DNA of 64,000 bases from Lampris incognitus (Eukaryota > Chordata > Actinopteri > Lampriformes > Lampridae): the NCBI RefSeq assembly GCF_029633865.1, contig NC_079214.1:24944873-25008872 (forward strand). Direction: 5' to 3'. The notes below the pieces were generated by a model. That model worked only from the letters and a program-made list of their open reading frames with translations, was not told the DNA's origin and made no database searches. This document shows, in pieces, positions 44,530-57,588 of this stretch (its first letter is position 1; every line of letters starts with the position of its first letter). Both the position numbers and the translations under genes were made by a program.

Positions 44530-47500
44530 ATTACCGATGAGTTTTGATGAGAGTGAGATTGAGAGTGAGCTTGATATCGGGTACCTTTGAGAGGTTAGGT
44601 GAAAGCCATACATGGTCAGAAAATGCCACCATGACACAAATGTAAACGTTATTCCAAAGAAACACTTTGTAGGCCAATGTCATTGTTCTGTAAAAATTAT
44701 GTTCTACTATAGAAACCCCAAGAGATGTGATCTCAGATTCATTCATTCATTCTTAAAGATAATTGTGAAATGGGCCAATGAAATATATTACACCTTGAAA
44801 TATAACTTTGTTAATTCTTACTGTAGCCTGTTTCAATAGTAGAAACATCAAGTCAATGCATTTTGCTTTAAAAACCTTGTCCCCTGGCAATTCTATTAAT
44901 ATGCTACATGAAGGTTGAACAATTTAGAGAGAAGAAAAATAAATCCTCAGTGGTTATCATATCCATTAGTTTTATGGCCCCCTCCCAACATAAAATTAGT
45001 AATTATGGCCAGTTTCAGCCATGCCAATTTATGTTGAGCCATATCTGGCATAGACCACTCTCTGGAAAGCAGATTACGCCAACATCATTGTATATTTAAG
45101 CATTAACTGACTACTTTCAAGTAAAACAGAATGCAGTCACACCCTATGGACAGGGTGACTGTGTCATGTACCCATTTCAATTTTTAATTTTTAAAAGTTA
45201 ATTTTTTGCTTAACATCTGGATGGATATATGCCTTGAGAGTGAGTGAATATGAGAGAGAGAGAGAGAGAGAGCGAGAGAAATAAAACAAATGTAAGCAGA
45301 GCCCAAGACTAAGATAAACAAGGATGAAATGGGTTCCTTTGTAAACACCTCAACAATTTTCATGTGCAGCTGTGTCTATGCAAGATGCTAGCATTGAAGC
45401 CTCCCACCTGGCCATGAGTAGTGTTTTATTGCTTTTAGTGTTTTGTATCTGTGTAAGAAAACTTGACCGAGTAAGAAAAGGAGAAAGAGCAGAACAATAA
45501 ATCACAATGTGTAGATGAGTATTTGGGCTTGATAATGACACAGTGTCTGTCACATGAAATAAGTGCAGTTCCAAGCTCCTGGAATCCACCGAAACAGAAT
45601 CACCTAAATTTCAGACATTTAAAGAGCTCGAATGTTGAAAATAAATCATAACAGGGGTAGTCCCATTAATTTCCTAACTAACAAAACATAAATCAGCTTA
45701 ACATTTTTCAAATGTATCTTAACAACAGCATTCCAAACAGACAGGTACGTCAAACAGCCTTAATAAGCAGATGTGGTGCTGCAAAGACACATCATACTGT
45801 GTTGTGACAGCTCCCCAAAGCCATAACCATAACAGCAGGCTGTACACTGAAGGAACAGTTCACCACGGTTATGATCTAAAAATGAACATACACCTTAAAA
45901 AGATGGGTAAAGGATGTGTGTATCAGCCTTCTGGTGTGTGCGAGGTGTGCTGCATCTGTGAACAACACTGTGGGTAGGTGGTACATGAAATTAGGAGGGA
46001 AAAAAAAAAGAAAAAAGCAGACCATATCAGCCAGGGCTGAGGAGAAAATGAATTACGGGAGGGAGGGAGAGCAAGAGAGCAAGAGAGAGAGAGAGAGAGA
46101 GAGCAGGAGAGAAGAAAGAGAGAAAACAGGAGAGAGACAGACTTACAAAGGAAGCAAGAGATAGAGGAAGAAAGACAGGATGAAAAGGAGAGAGAACTCT
46201 ATTTATAGGTCCCAGATGCTACAATCATTGGTCTTAACAGCCCATCCTGTATTAAAGAGAGTAGGTTAGCAAAGAGAGGCTGTCACAACTGATTGTAAGC
46301 AGACTTGTTAATTCAAAGCCAAAAGCACCAATAGATGCACTACAACCACACATTAGATTACACAGACCATTGCGCAATATGTATGTGTGCACATAGCCTA
46401 TGTGTTTCCTGTTTCAAAATGGCACCTACTCTGACAAGCAGTAAATGTTATAAATTTTCCCATAAAAAAACGTTTTCCTGTTTTATAAATTAGTGGCTTG
46501 TTCATACCAACTTTGCAGCAAAAGCCTATATCAAGTTTACATGCTGACTTCTGTGTTAATCAACCAATCTATCCGCAGATTTATGTTTCAATTATGTTTC
46601 TCTTGATGAATATGATGTGAAACATTTTGAAAAACCAGCTTTGAAAAATTACAGTATGGGGCCTACAAAGTCAATTTATCAAGTTCTAGTTATTTATCAA
46701 TATTGACTATATTTTGGGGGGCCAGGGGGTACACGTAAAGCTGCAGGATAATGACATCTGCATGAAGCGTCAGCTATAGATTAAGGCTACCTTTAGGCAA
46801 ATAGTATCGTCTACTATAAAATGTCAAAACATTTCTGTGGGAATGAATTGGCATATCTGCTGTGACGGCCCATGGGTCCCAGTTTGATTCAAGGTTTGTT
46901 AAGATTTTGCTCAGGGCACACGCATACATGCACACATTGTTTTACAGTAGTGTGAGGCCACTAACATTGAGCTCAAAGTGAAGGCAAAGTCTGTCTGTAC
47001 AAAGCAGTGATGACTCTCAATGTGATCGGCAGGACAAGTGATGCATTCACATTACAGGTAGTCATTTGATTCACTATTAATACTGACAATATCTCATAAT
47101 GCAGCTTTAATAAATTAAGATAATAGCTAATGCACTGATATCAGTCATCAACGCTTTTGTAGCTGCTGGGGTTAGGGTTAGTTTTTTGCTCGTTTACCCT
47201 AACCCTAGCTGAAAACATGGTGGTATGGGCCAGGAAGGTAGAACAGACTGCACTCATGATAAACTCAACCACGATGTATCACACAGACATTCTGGGGGAG
47301 GAAATCTATGCTTTTTCTTATGTCTGAGGGAAAACACACATTATGATTAACTCATTCAAAATTGCCTGTTTAACCTGACGGGATCAAAGATGTCAACACC
47401 CATTTAATGCAGCTGAAACACGCGGTGTCCCGCACCTTAGACCAATAAACTACAAGGCGAGTAGAAAGGCGACATGCCAGCATCAGCCAACTAAACTCTC

Positions 47501-48290
47501 TGTGTAGACTTGTGAAAAGCTGGGATACGGTGCTCTACTACAACCCTGATTTATTTATATCCTTTCCAAAATGTGAGTAGGTGGGGACAGGCTAAAAAAC
47601 AAGTACTTACTCTTTTTATAACTACTGAGTAGGGGTTTACTGATACTTTTCAATCTTCAGTGTCGCAGCAGAATATGGAAACAGAGGGGAGGTAGTGGCA
47701 TATTTGAAGCAGCAAAGCTGTTGTTCCTGAGGCAGATGGCATACCAAGCTTGTAAAAGACCTTTACTACCAGATACCACAACACTAATAGCTAAAACCCA
47801 GGGTCAACCATGTTTTTTTTTGTCCGCCAATAGGAAGAGCTTGTGGTATTAGCGCTGGTGACGTTTGTATTTTGATTGGATCACTGGAATTTGGTATAGT
47901 CCAATACTGCTGGAATTGCCCCCTCTCATCATAGATGTCAATAAAATAACAAAAGCTGATCTTTGGGATTGTAACTTCAAGGCCAAAAGACCCTTCACAA
48001 TAGGTTAAGTACCTTTCTAATTTTGTTTAAGTTGCTGCTCATGCCTTTATGTAAAACATCTTGATCTATATTTATCCATTAGGAACACATTGGTGGGCCA
48101 GACTTAGACCAACAAAAACACAATGTGTGATTAGATAAATCGGACATCAATTCAAAATGGACTGCTATTGTCAAATGACTTCTGAATTTGCTGAATAAAA
48201 GTAGGTAACGCATCCCAAATCTTCTTTGCGCAAAGAGAGATTTTAGGGTTGAAATTGCAGATGCTGTTGGTAATTTTTATTATATTGGGA
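44530..48290 (-). other. Large pias1 5' intron, left part
   Basis: No exon found. GA-rich tracts at about 45250-45275 and 46055-46110. A small inverted pair GGGGTTAGGGTTAG / ACCCTAACCCTAGC lies at 47168-47208. No other repeats recognised. Confidence 0.5.
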
Positions 48291-48371
48291 CGAGTGTTGG
48301 GTGTAATGCATAACAATGTAATGCATTAAGAGTACTTTTTTGCTGTAACAAGTAACCTAACACTGTGATAG

Positions 48372-48514
48372 CCTGGAGAGCTGTGATGGCCTGGCGGCTT
48401 GCCCAGGATGTCTCCCCGCCTGCTGCCCAATGACTGCTGGGATAGGCTCCAGCATCCCCGTGACTCTGAGAGCAGAATAAGTGGTTTGGATGATGGATGG
48501 ATGGATGGATGGAT
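48372..48514 (+). repeat. Interspersed repeat with (TGGA)n tail, copy 2
   Basis: Same unit as 10866-10985, here with five TGGA units at its end. Inserted inside the hAT-type element. Confidence 0.75.
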
Positions 48515-48890
48515 GGAGTAACCTAACGTGATAGTTTTGTAATTCAAGTAATCAAGTACTTAGTTACCATTTCACATACGCAATCTGTTACCGTTACTGT
48601 TAAAATATTGGTGCCATGCTATTTGTCTGGCTGGCAACCCATTATCCCAAAAATAAATGCCCACTGCTCTGAAGGCCCGTTCTCTGAAAAAAAGACTCCC
48701 TGCAGTTGATAGTTTAGTGACTGCCGGCCCTGTCCATGGTGCTGAATCAGTGGGGGTTTTGGCCTTAATAGGCTATCTTTCCGGCCTTACACCAAACGAC
48801 ATTTCAAGTAATTTCACTGTTGCAGCCAACAGTTGCCCGAGTTGTTAGATGTAAACTGAACAAAAACTCAGTCAGAGCTGTCTTAAACCA

Positions 48891-49702
48891 GGATTAGACT
48901 ACACAATATTTTTGTCTTTCACGACGGTCACCATGTCAGATTAGGCAATCATAGTGCCATAAATTCTTGCCATGTCTTGGCCGGGAGACTGGCAACACTA
49001 CAAGTATGACCCCAACCAATCATCATATGCTGCCTTTCAAGATCTTGCTTGAGTTCATAGGTCATCTGGGAGGGTCAAGAAATTGTCAATCATGGCTACA
49101 GAAATGCTATGTGTTATGCTGGGGGTATTGTGTTCCAAAGCAAAAAATAAAGAGAAAATGATTGTGGACAATGTTGCGGCTAGTGCTACTGGGAATGATA
49201 ACCTAGCATTGCTTAACCAGCAACTCACCAGGTTGCTGAAGTGCCTCCGCTATTTCTCGCCAACACTTACCTCATCTTTTTTGATTGTCATGGTACTCCC
49301 TCAAGGAAACATCAGAAAGGCAGGGATATTGTTGCCACTGCTCGACAAACCTTTCCTTGGTTTCATCGTTTCACCTGACAGCAGCAATAGCAGCATCCCT
49401 CCCTCTCTTTGCCATGTTTACATATGCGCACGCTGTCATCCTATTTGTCAACGTCAAGGGACACATCATAGGAGATGTCAGACTAGGTGGGGAAAACATA
49501 AAAATTTTACCATGCAAGACTTTCGTCGGGTTGTCATGGGGCACCCCAAAAGCCACATTGCTGTTCTTTGATTATGTCACACTACACAAGGTAAAGATGC
49601 CCGACTGTCATTACAGACGTTCATAATCAGGACTGACGCTGGAAATTTGTCGGCGATGACAAAATCATGTCAAAATCAATCTGACATCGTGTAGTCTGAT
49701 CC
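48891..49702. mobile_element. Element with inverted ends nested in the hAT-type element
   Basis: GGATTAGACTACACAAT at the left and the inverse GTGTAGTCTGATCC at the right bound about 812 bp. A 162-codon frame inside (49083-49571) resembles no known protein and is probably chance. Ends recall the MITE at 37018 (CCAGGA..ACACTAC). Confidence 0.45.
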
Positions 49703-50319
49703 TTATATTAATAGCCTACAGTCTTTTTGTCATCTTTGTTGTTCCGACAAAGTCAAACATGTTTGATATCAGGAGGTTTAAGTCTTGGCTTATGCAATGT
49801 GTGAGGCTTGACGGAATGATTTACAACCCTACAGTATCAACAGCTAATGAAATGAACTGGCTGGCTGCTCAATTAAAAACTGATCATAATGATAATAACA
49901 ATAATAATAATAATAATAATAATAAATAATAACGATAATAACAATATAATAATCATAAGGGTTGATATTTATGGTGAAGTAGAGATGACATCATCACAAG
50001 TGCTTTTAACGTTACACCCCCTATTCACGCTGATTAGTAGTAAATAATATCTCCGTGTTTGCGTGTCAAAATACACTAAGATATTAAGGTAAAAAAAACA
50101 AAAACAAACTCCAGGGACAGTGTGTATTTTCAGAACAATGGGGCTTCGGAATAATGGGCTTTTCTTTTCAAGGTTAATGGGCTGTTGGACAAATGGTATC
50201 CAATCCTGCAGTTATATCAGTGCGCAGGTGTAGCTCAGCTAACAAGATGGCAGACAGGACAGTCTTTACCTTATGGAAGTAGTTACATTATTTTGAATTT
50301 GTGGGTGAAAAAAAAGGAC

Positions 50320-50430
50320 AAGAACGTCACAGTGAAAATTTGCCTGGAAGACAAGTGTCTATCAGCTGCAAAGAACTCTAATTCAAATTTAAAGAAGCAT
50401 CTGCAATCTGCAAGGCTATGCAATGACGTT
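50320..50430 (+). pseudogene. BED-type zinc finger remnant of a hAT transposase
   Basis: KNVTVKICLEDKCLSAAKNS and NSNLKKHLQ match the N-terminal BED finger of hAT/ZBED proteins (CxxC, then SNLKKHL). No transposase core follows. Confidence 0.6.
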
Positions 50431-50614
50431 AGAGTCAAAACATTCAAAGGTAGGCCTAGGCTACGTGCCCTCTGGACAATATAACTAACACGCACAAGGA
50501 ATCTCATAGCGGTTTTCATTTTTGGCAACACTAAAGTACTCTAACATATTACTTTTCTCAATCAGTAACAATGTAATGGAACGAGTTACTTTAAAAGTAA
50601 CATTACCCAACACT

Positions 50615-52440
50615 GATCACCAACTCCTCAACTAAAATGAATACACAATGAATACGATTTAAGCAACCATAAATAGTGATGCGGCTAAAATGGTAAAACA
50701 TCCATGAGAGATTTGTGCTCCTAATTTCTTGGAAACAGACTTTTTATTTAAAAGTGAAGCCAACAGGCACAAGGTTTCTGCACCAAGCAATGTTAGACCA
50801 CGAGAATGCTGCACACAGGGGAATAAATGATAAAGGCTCACATCAGTTTGGTTCAAACACTGGAATGTTTTACCCTATATCTGTCACTACATTTTGTATG
50901 CTATAATTGCTGTATCTCAGTGGAAATATTTTGGCCTGAGGCCTATGCAATTGAGTGCGACAGGGAAATTACCATATCATATAGGAATTTTTAACATCAA
51001 TCTATTAAGGTAGCTTTAATTACTTAATGAATGATTTACAGCCTCTAATACACATGCTGATTCAGCAATGTGTACACACTCTCACACATGCAAGCACGTG
51101 CATACATAGCAATATTCATGGATGTAACATTTATCTGTTTAGGAGTTAAAGGGGGATATTTATCAGACCAATCAGATTTCCCTTCTCATCAGCTTGTAAT
51201 AGAAAGCTTTTAATCGTAGCCCCATTGCAAAAATGGAAGCACTACTTTATCTACCACATTTACAATTTGCGTAGTGTGTGCGTGCGTTTGAGGGACAGCC
51301 ATATTTGTGGCTGTCTGTGTACTGCAGAACAAAATTATGTGCACTTTGAGTGTGCTTCCCAATAACAGTCTTCTCCCTCTCTGGGCACAATGGCTATAAA
51401 TAGAAAGTGCTCTCTCCCCCTCTGTCCTCAATTGCTCTCTCTCACTCCCTCTGTCCTCTCCTGCTTAACCCCCCCCCTCCCCCTATATGTCTCTGCTATT
51501 ACAATGCATGTGGTTTAGAGGCACTGAGAAAGGCTGATAGTCTGATTGTTTAACATACACACACATAGGTATTCAGGCATTCACATGCATGTGCTCACAG
51601 ACATACAACCACACCTACACAGTAGACACATGCACACACATGGTGGGATTTGCCCAGAGTGGGTGACATAAACTGAAATTTGTCTGCATACAAACATGCC
51701 AGTCTGTCATAACCTTTTGGGGTTTTTTGTTTTTACTTTCATCAGAGATGAAATCACTATATTAATGGAATAGGAAATTCTTTACCAGTGAAACAAAACA
51801 GAATGCAAATATTCTTTAATTCAAAATGAAATTAAACTAAAATAGAATGTGGTGTATGTGTGCACTGAATTGATTTATTATCCACAATCAACTTTCCATG
51901 TAGTACCCCCTGGCTGTTTTATTTAACCAACAGTCCCTTAAAACATGGGCCAACAGAAAGGATGGAGACCAGGGATCCCTCTTTACTCAAAGCAAAGACT
52001 GTTTTCACAGTGATTTGAAACACATCTCTTTAGAACTAAACTTATTAGGGTTTTGATTAGAGAGGATCATTTTAGTTAAGTATACCTTGTCCAAAATACA
52101 AACATAACACAGACCCTCACTTAAACAGAGCATAAAAGTAAGTATGCAATGGTGGACAGGTACATTGTCTGAAAACTAGTCCACCAGACTGTCTAATTCT
52201 CACACAGTAACCCCTCCAAAGGCCAACTCTCAATTCAACTTTTCCACTCACATGTATGTAACAAATTCTGTGTCCTGAAACACTATCAAATTACAGTGAG
52301 AGCACAGATCTGCCAAAATATTCAATATGCATCTGCAACACAGGAATAGCACCTGTAACTCCAGGAACTATAACCGTGTTGAGAGATATGTACTTACAAA
52401 AAAAAACAGTTCTTTAAAATGCTTAGTTGTAACAACTTAA
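50615..52440 (-). other. Large pias1 5' intron, middle part
   Basis: No exon or repeat recognised apart from a C run at about 51470-51482 and CA-rich stretches at 51555-51645. Confidence 0.45.
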
Positions 52441-52444
52441 CTCA

Positions 52445-52920
52445 TCTCATCATCAGCCGCTTTTCCGGGGTTGGGTCACGGTGGCAGCAAGCTAAGTAGG
52501 GCACTCCAGATGTCCCTCTCCCCAGCAATGTCCCCAGCTCCCCCTGGGGGATCCCAAGACATTCCCAGGCCAGATTGGACATGTAGTCCTTCCAGCGAGT
52601 TCTGGGTCTACCCCAGGGTCTCCCCCCAGTTGGACGTGCCCGGAAAACCTCCAAAGGAAGACGACCAGGGGGCCTCCAAATCAGATGCCCGAACCACCTC
52701 AAGAGGCTCCTTTTGATGCGAAGGAGCAGCTGCTCTACTCTGAGCTCCCTCCAGATGTCTCAGCACCTCACCCTATCTCTAAGGCTGAGCCCAGACACCC
52801 TATGGAGGAAACTAATGTCAGCCGCTTATATCCACGAGCTCACCCTTTCAGTCACTACCCAAAGCTCATGACCATAGGTGAGGGTTGGAATGAAGATTTA
52901 TTGGTAAATTGAGAGCTTTG
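52445..52920 (-). mobile_element. LINE 3'-end remnant
   Basis: Minus-strand frame MRWFGHLIWRPPGRLPLEVF, RARPTGGRPWGRPRTRWKDY and LAWECLGIPQGELGTL, a common C-terminal tail of teleost non-LTR polyproteins, followed by a GATGATGAGATGAG end as in LINE microsatellite tails. Clade not determined. Confidence 0.7.
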
Positions 52921-53069
52921 CCTTCCAGCTCAGCTCCCTCTTCACCACAATGGTCCTGTATATGACTCAAAGATACATCTTAGGATGCACTGGGACACAT
53001 CATCAATGATGTTTCCCAAGGTCCTCGGGTGTTTCGGGTGTTTCAACATCATACAACCTCACTCAGGCG

Positions 53070-54240
53070 ACCCAGTCAGGGTTGATCAGGCCCTGACCTG
53101 TGTCCCAGCAGCATTGGCCCACAGATCACTCCTTCCGATCCGAAGCCATCTGAAGGCCCTCTCTGCAGCTTCCATGGAAGGCTTGATGGCTTTCCCTTTA
53201 GCAGCCCCAGTGATGCCAAGTAGAGTGTAGACCTTGCACAGTGAGCGGCCAGCAAAGCCTCTACACTCCACTTCAATGGGCTCATAACACGCCTTACAGC
53301 CTCTCCTCCGGTACTGATCCACCAGCTCCTGGTACTTGGACCGCTTCTGCTCATTTGCGTCCTCCATCCGGTCCTCTCAGAGAACCGTCAGCTCTATAAG
53401 GAGCACCCATTTTGAAGAGTTCAGAAGTTCCACAGGAGGCGGGGCATTACCTGGAGAGGGAAAATTACAGACACGCGGCACTAGGGCCGTAACACTAATG
53501 ATAGCACTATGTCTGGCCTCAACAAAGTTGTCATAATGTAGTCCGGGAACCTGAGCTGCCCCCCCCCCCCAAGTCGACTCGCAGCTCCTGTTCTGATGCA
53601 GAGGTAAGGACCAGCTGCTGATCTGGGCTGTGACTGAGGCTGCTCACCAGCCCTGACAAAGGCAATGTTCCTCTGTCCGCAGGCTTGCTTGTTGTTGGCC
53701 ACAGCTTTGGAGATGGCCTCTGCAACTGTCTTCAGCACCTGGTCATGTTGTCAGTGGTAATGGCCCTCCTCCAGGGCTGATGAGCAGCTGCTGAGGATGT
53801 GCTCGGATGAACCTTTTCCAGGGCACAGAGGACATGAAGGAGAATCAATCTTGCCCCAGAGATGGGAGATGTGCTGGGATAGGCAGAACATCATACACAG
53901 CTTGTACTATGAACTTGATCCACTGCGGTTCAGCCTACCAGATATCTGCCCAGGATATCTTCCTCTCCATCGCACCTCCCACCGTGTCCATGCTCCCTGC
54001 TGCCACATGCCCACCATTCTGCTGGTCCTTTCCTCCTCGACGTCTACCCGCACCTCCTCCAAGACTAGATGGCGTTTGTCCTTGCCATGGGCCTTACCAT
54101 AGAGAGGTTGTGGGATGGCTCCCAGCCCGGCCCGTCCAGTTGCCACTGTGCTCACCCAGTTGCCACTGTGCCCACCAAAGCCCTGTGTCTCAGCCGAGAC
54201 TCAGCTATTCCCAGACCTTCCTGGGATCTCCACTTCCTGC
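53070..54240 (-). mobile_element. Second LINE remnant, reverse transcriptase C-terminus
   Basis: Minus-strand frames with KYQELVDQYRRRGCKACYEP, IEVECRGFAGRSLCKVYTLL and AAERAFRWL (53090-53350), and further upstream CPLCPGKGSSEHILSSCSSA (about 53800-53860) with VLKTVAEAISKAVANNKQ. This zinc-knuckle plus Trp/Leu tail is typical of a teleost R2/R4-like LINE end. Several breaks. Confidence 0.65.
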
Positions 54241-54262
54241 CTGTTCGCACTATATATATATA

Positions 54263-55508
54263 TATATGGACAAAAGTATTGGGGCACACCTCTTAATCAC
54301 TGAATTCAGGTGTTTCATTCGGACCCATTGCCACAGGTGTATAAAATCAAGCAGCTGGCCAAGCAGTCTGTATTTACAAACATTTGTGAAAGAATGGGTC
54401 GTTCTGAAGAGCTCAGTGAATTCAAGCGTGGTACTGTCATAGGATGCCACCTTTGCAATAAGTCAGTTCGGGAAATTTCTTCCCCGCTAGATATTCCACA
54501 GTCAACTGTAAGTGGTATTATTGAAAAGTGGAAGCGTTTAGGAACAACAGCAACTCAGCCACGAAGTGGCAGATCTCACAAAGTCACACAGCGGGATCAG
54601 TGAGTACTGAGGTGCACAGTGCGTAAAAGTCGCCAACGCTCTGTTGACTCAATAACTGCAGAGTTCCAGACTTCCTCTGGCATTAACATGAGCACAAAAA
54701 CTGTGCACCGGGAGCTTCACAGAATGGGTTTCCATGGCCGAGCAGTTGCATGCAAGCCTTACATCACCAAGCACAATGCCAAGTGTTGGACGGAGTGGTG
54801 TAAAGGACGCTACCACTGGACTCTGGAGCAGTGGAAACGTGTTATGTGGAGTGACGAATCACGCTTCTCTGTCTGGCAGTCTGATGGATGAGTCTGGGTT
54901 TGGTGGATGCCAGGAGAACGTTACCTGCCTGATTGCATTGTGACAACTGTAAAGTTTGGTGGAGGAGGAATAATGGTATGGTTTTTTTTTTCAGGGGTTG
55001 GGCTAGGCCCCTTAGTTCCAGTGAAGGGAAATTGTAATGCTTCAGCATACCAAGGCATTTTGGACAATTCTATGCTTCCAACTTTGTGGGAACAATTTGG
55101 GGAAGGCCCTTTTCTGTTACAGCACGACTGTGTCCCAGTGCACAAAGCAAGGTCCATTACAACATAGCTGGGTGAGTTTGGTGTGGAAGAACTTGACTGG
55201 CCCGCACAGAGCCCTGACCTCAACCCCATCGAACACCTTTGGGATGAACTAGAATGGAGATTGCGAGCCAGGTCTTCTCATCCAACATCAGTTGCTGACC
55301 TCACAAATGCTCTTCTGGATGAATGGGCAAAAATTCCCACAGACACACACTCAAAGATCTTGTGGAAAGCCTTCCCAGAAGAGTGGAAGCTGTTATAGCT
55401 GCAAAGGGGTGGACCAACTCCATATTAATGCCTATGGATTTAGAATGGGAAGTCATAAAAGCTCCTGTAGGTGTAATGGCCATGTGTCCCAATACTTTTG
55501 TCCATATA
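54263..55508 (+). mobile_element. Tc1-like transposon (DD34E) with short ends, decayed
   Basis: Inverted ends of about 28 bp starting TATATGGACAAAAGTATTGG, TA-flanked within a TA repeat; 1246 bp. The transposase frame from 54394 starts MGRSEELSEFKRGTVIGCHL and keeps [17 protein letters not shown] and NPIEHLW (34 residues between the last two catalytic sites), but has stops at about 54601, 54889, 55165 and 55396. Inactive. Confidence 0.9.
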
Positions 55509-55544
55509 GTATATCTACACACACACACACATACACGAGGGCCG

Positions 55545-56040
55545 CAGAGATCGCTGAAAGAGAAGTAATGATGAAAGACATAAAAATCGCCTTGGACCTA
55601 AAGTTAGACAACCGCATTGATGTCACTGCCCAGAACCAAGCTTGTATCACCCTGAAGGACCACAAACCGAACTTTTTAAACAAACCAACATGTAGACTGA
55701 TCAACCCCACCAAACCGGAAATCAGAAAGATAAGTAAAAAAAGTCATCGAAAAGATTAATGATCAAATCTAGAAAAAAGTCCCCGTAAACCAATGGAAAA
55801 ACACAGACTAAGTATTAGAATGGTTTAAGAACACAGATGATAAGAAGAACTGCAAATTTATATGTTTTTATATCTGTGAGTTCTACCCCTCCATAAGCAA
55901 AGAGTTACTATCCAAAGCCATTGATTTTTGCTGCAAAACACAGGCGAAGGAATCATTTTGGACCACAATGGAAACACAGTGGCAGAACAAGCAGCTGATG
56001 TTGATGCTCAATAAACATTGAGCACGAAACAAGCTTGTTC
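55545..56040 (+). mobile_element. Retroelement polymerase fragment, family unresolved
   Basis: Frames with NQACITLKDHKPNFLNKPTC, RLINPTKPEI and, later, CEFYPSISKELLSKAIDF, an amino-terminal reverse transcriptase stretch seen in many aquatic animal genomes. It is broken, lacks the catalytic core and shows no terminal repeats here. Confidence 0.55.
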
Positions 56041-56083
56041 TGCCATTTAACAACTTTGAGCTATTTAAAAAAATATATATATA

Positions 56084-57586
56084 TACAGTGCATCCAGAAA
56101 GTATTCACACCCCTTCACTTTCCCCACATTTTGTTATGTTACAGCCTTATTCCAAAATTGATTAAATTCCTTTTTTGTCATCAATCTACATACAATACCC
56201 CTTAATGACAAAGTGAGAAGGGTTTTGTAGAAATTTTTGCATATTTACTAAAAATAAAAAACTGGAATATTGCATGTACATAAGTATTCACACCCTTTAC
56301 TCAGTACTTGGTTGAGGCACCCTTGGCAGTGATTACAGCCTCAAGTCTTCTTGGGTATGAAGCTACAAGCTTGGCACACCTATATTTGGGGTATTTCTCC
56401 CATTCTTCTCTGCAGATCCTCTCGAGCTCTGTAAGGTTAGATGGGGAGCATCGCTGCACAGCTATTTTCAGTTCTTTCCAGAGATTTTCAATGGGGTTCA
56501 AGTCTGGGCTCTGGCTGGGCTACTCAAGGACATTCATAGACTTGTCCCAAAGCCACTCCTTCGTTGTCTTGGCTGTGTGCTTAGGGTCGTTGTCGTTGTC
56601 CCCACAGCATGATGCTGCTGCCACCACCATGCTTCACTGTAGGGATGGTATTAGCAAGGTGATGAGAGTTGCCTGGTTTCCTCCAGACGTGACGTTTGGC
56701 ATTCAGGCCAAAAAGTTCAATCTTGGTTTCATCAGACCAGAGAATCTTGTTTCTCATGGTCTGAGAGTCCATTAGGTGCTTTCTGGCAAACTCCAAGCGG
56801 GCTGTCATGTGCCTTTTACTGAGCAGAGGCTTCCGTCTGGACACTCTACCATAAAGGCCTTATTGGTGGAGTGCTGCAGAGATGGTTGTCCTTCTGGAAG
56901 GTTCTCCCATCTCCACAGAGGAACGCTGGAGCTCTGCCACAGTGACCATCAGGTTCTTGGTCACCTCCCTGACCAAGGCCCTTCTCCCCCGATTACTCAG
57001 TTTGGCTGGGCGGCCAGCTCTTGGAAGAGTCCTGGTGGATCCAAAATTCTTCCATTTATGAATGATGGAGACCACTGTGCTCTTAGGGAACTTCAAAGCT
57101 GTAGAAATTGTTTGTACCCTTCCCCAGATCTGTGCCTCGATACAATCCTGTCTCGGAGGTCCAAAGACAATTCCTTTGACTTCATGGCTTGGTTTCTGCT
57201 CTGACATGCACTGTAAACAGTGGGACCTTATATAGACAGGTGTGTGCCTTTCCAAATCATGTCCAATCAATTGAATTTACTACGGGTGGACTCCAACCAA
57301 GATGTAGAAACATCTCAAGGATGATCAGTGGTAACAGGATGAACCTGAGCTCAATTTTGAGTGTCATAGCAAAGGGTGTGAATACTTACGTACATGCAAT
57401 ATTTCAGTTTTTTATTTTTAATAAATTTGCTAAAATTTCTACAAAACCTTTTTCACTTTGTCATTATGGGGTATTGTGTGTAGATTGATGAGAAAAAAAG
57501 GAATTTAATCCATTTTGGAATAAGGCTGTAACATAACAAAATGTGGGGAAAGTGAAGGAGTGTGAATACTTTCCGGATGCACTGTA
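56084..57586 (-). mobile_element. Tc1-like transposon (DD34E), copy B, inverted and internally deleted
   Basis: Same family and ends as 41208-42848 but on the opposite strand. 1503 bp against 1641 because about 138 bp is missing inside the transposase, between MLWG and NDNDPKH-coding sequence (near 56600). Other pieces of the transposase, including [10 protein letters not shown] and NPIENLW, remain. It ends 2 bp before the next Tc1-type element. Confidence 0.92.
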
Positions 57587-57588
57587 TA

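Larger units (their letters stand above)
48293..50614 (+). mobile_element. Composite hAT-type element with nested repeats
   Basis: Left end AGTGTTGGGTGTAATGCATA and right end AAGTAACATTACCCAACACT are imperfect inverse copies of the AGTGTTGGGTAA-type ends common in teleost hAT elements. It holds the TGGA-tailed repeat (48372-48514), a second inverted-end element (48891-49702) and a BED-finger remnant (50320-50430). No clear 8-bp duplication is seen, so the outer borders are tentative. Confidence 0.55.

Noticed and set aside
47168-47208. Telomere-like TTAGGG motifs
   Set aside because: Only two units in each direction as a short inverted pair; too little for an interstitial telomere array.
49083-49571. 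162-codon open frame
   Set aside because: It lies inside a repeat with inverted ends, has no recognisable domain and an unlikely composition; probably chance.
53807-54442. 211-codon plus-strand open frame
   Set aside because: It runs antisense to a LINE remnant and into a Tc1 end; no protein family fits.
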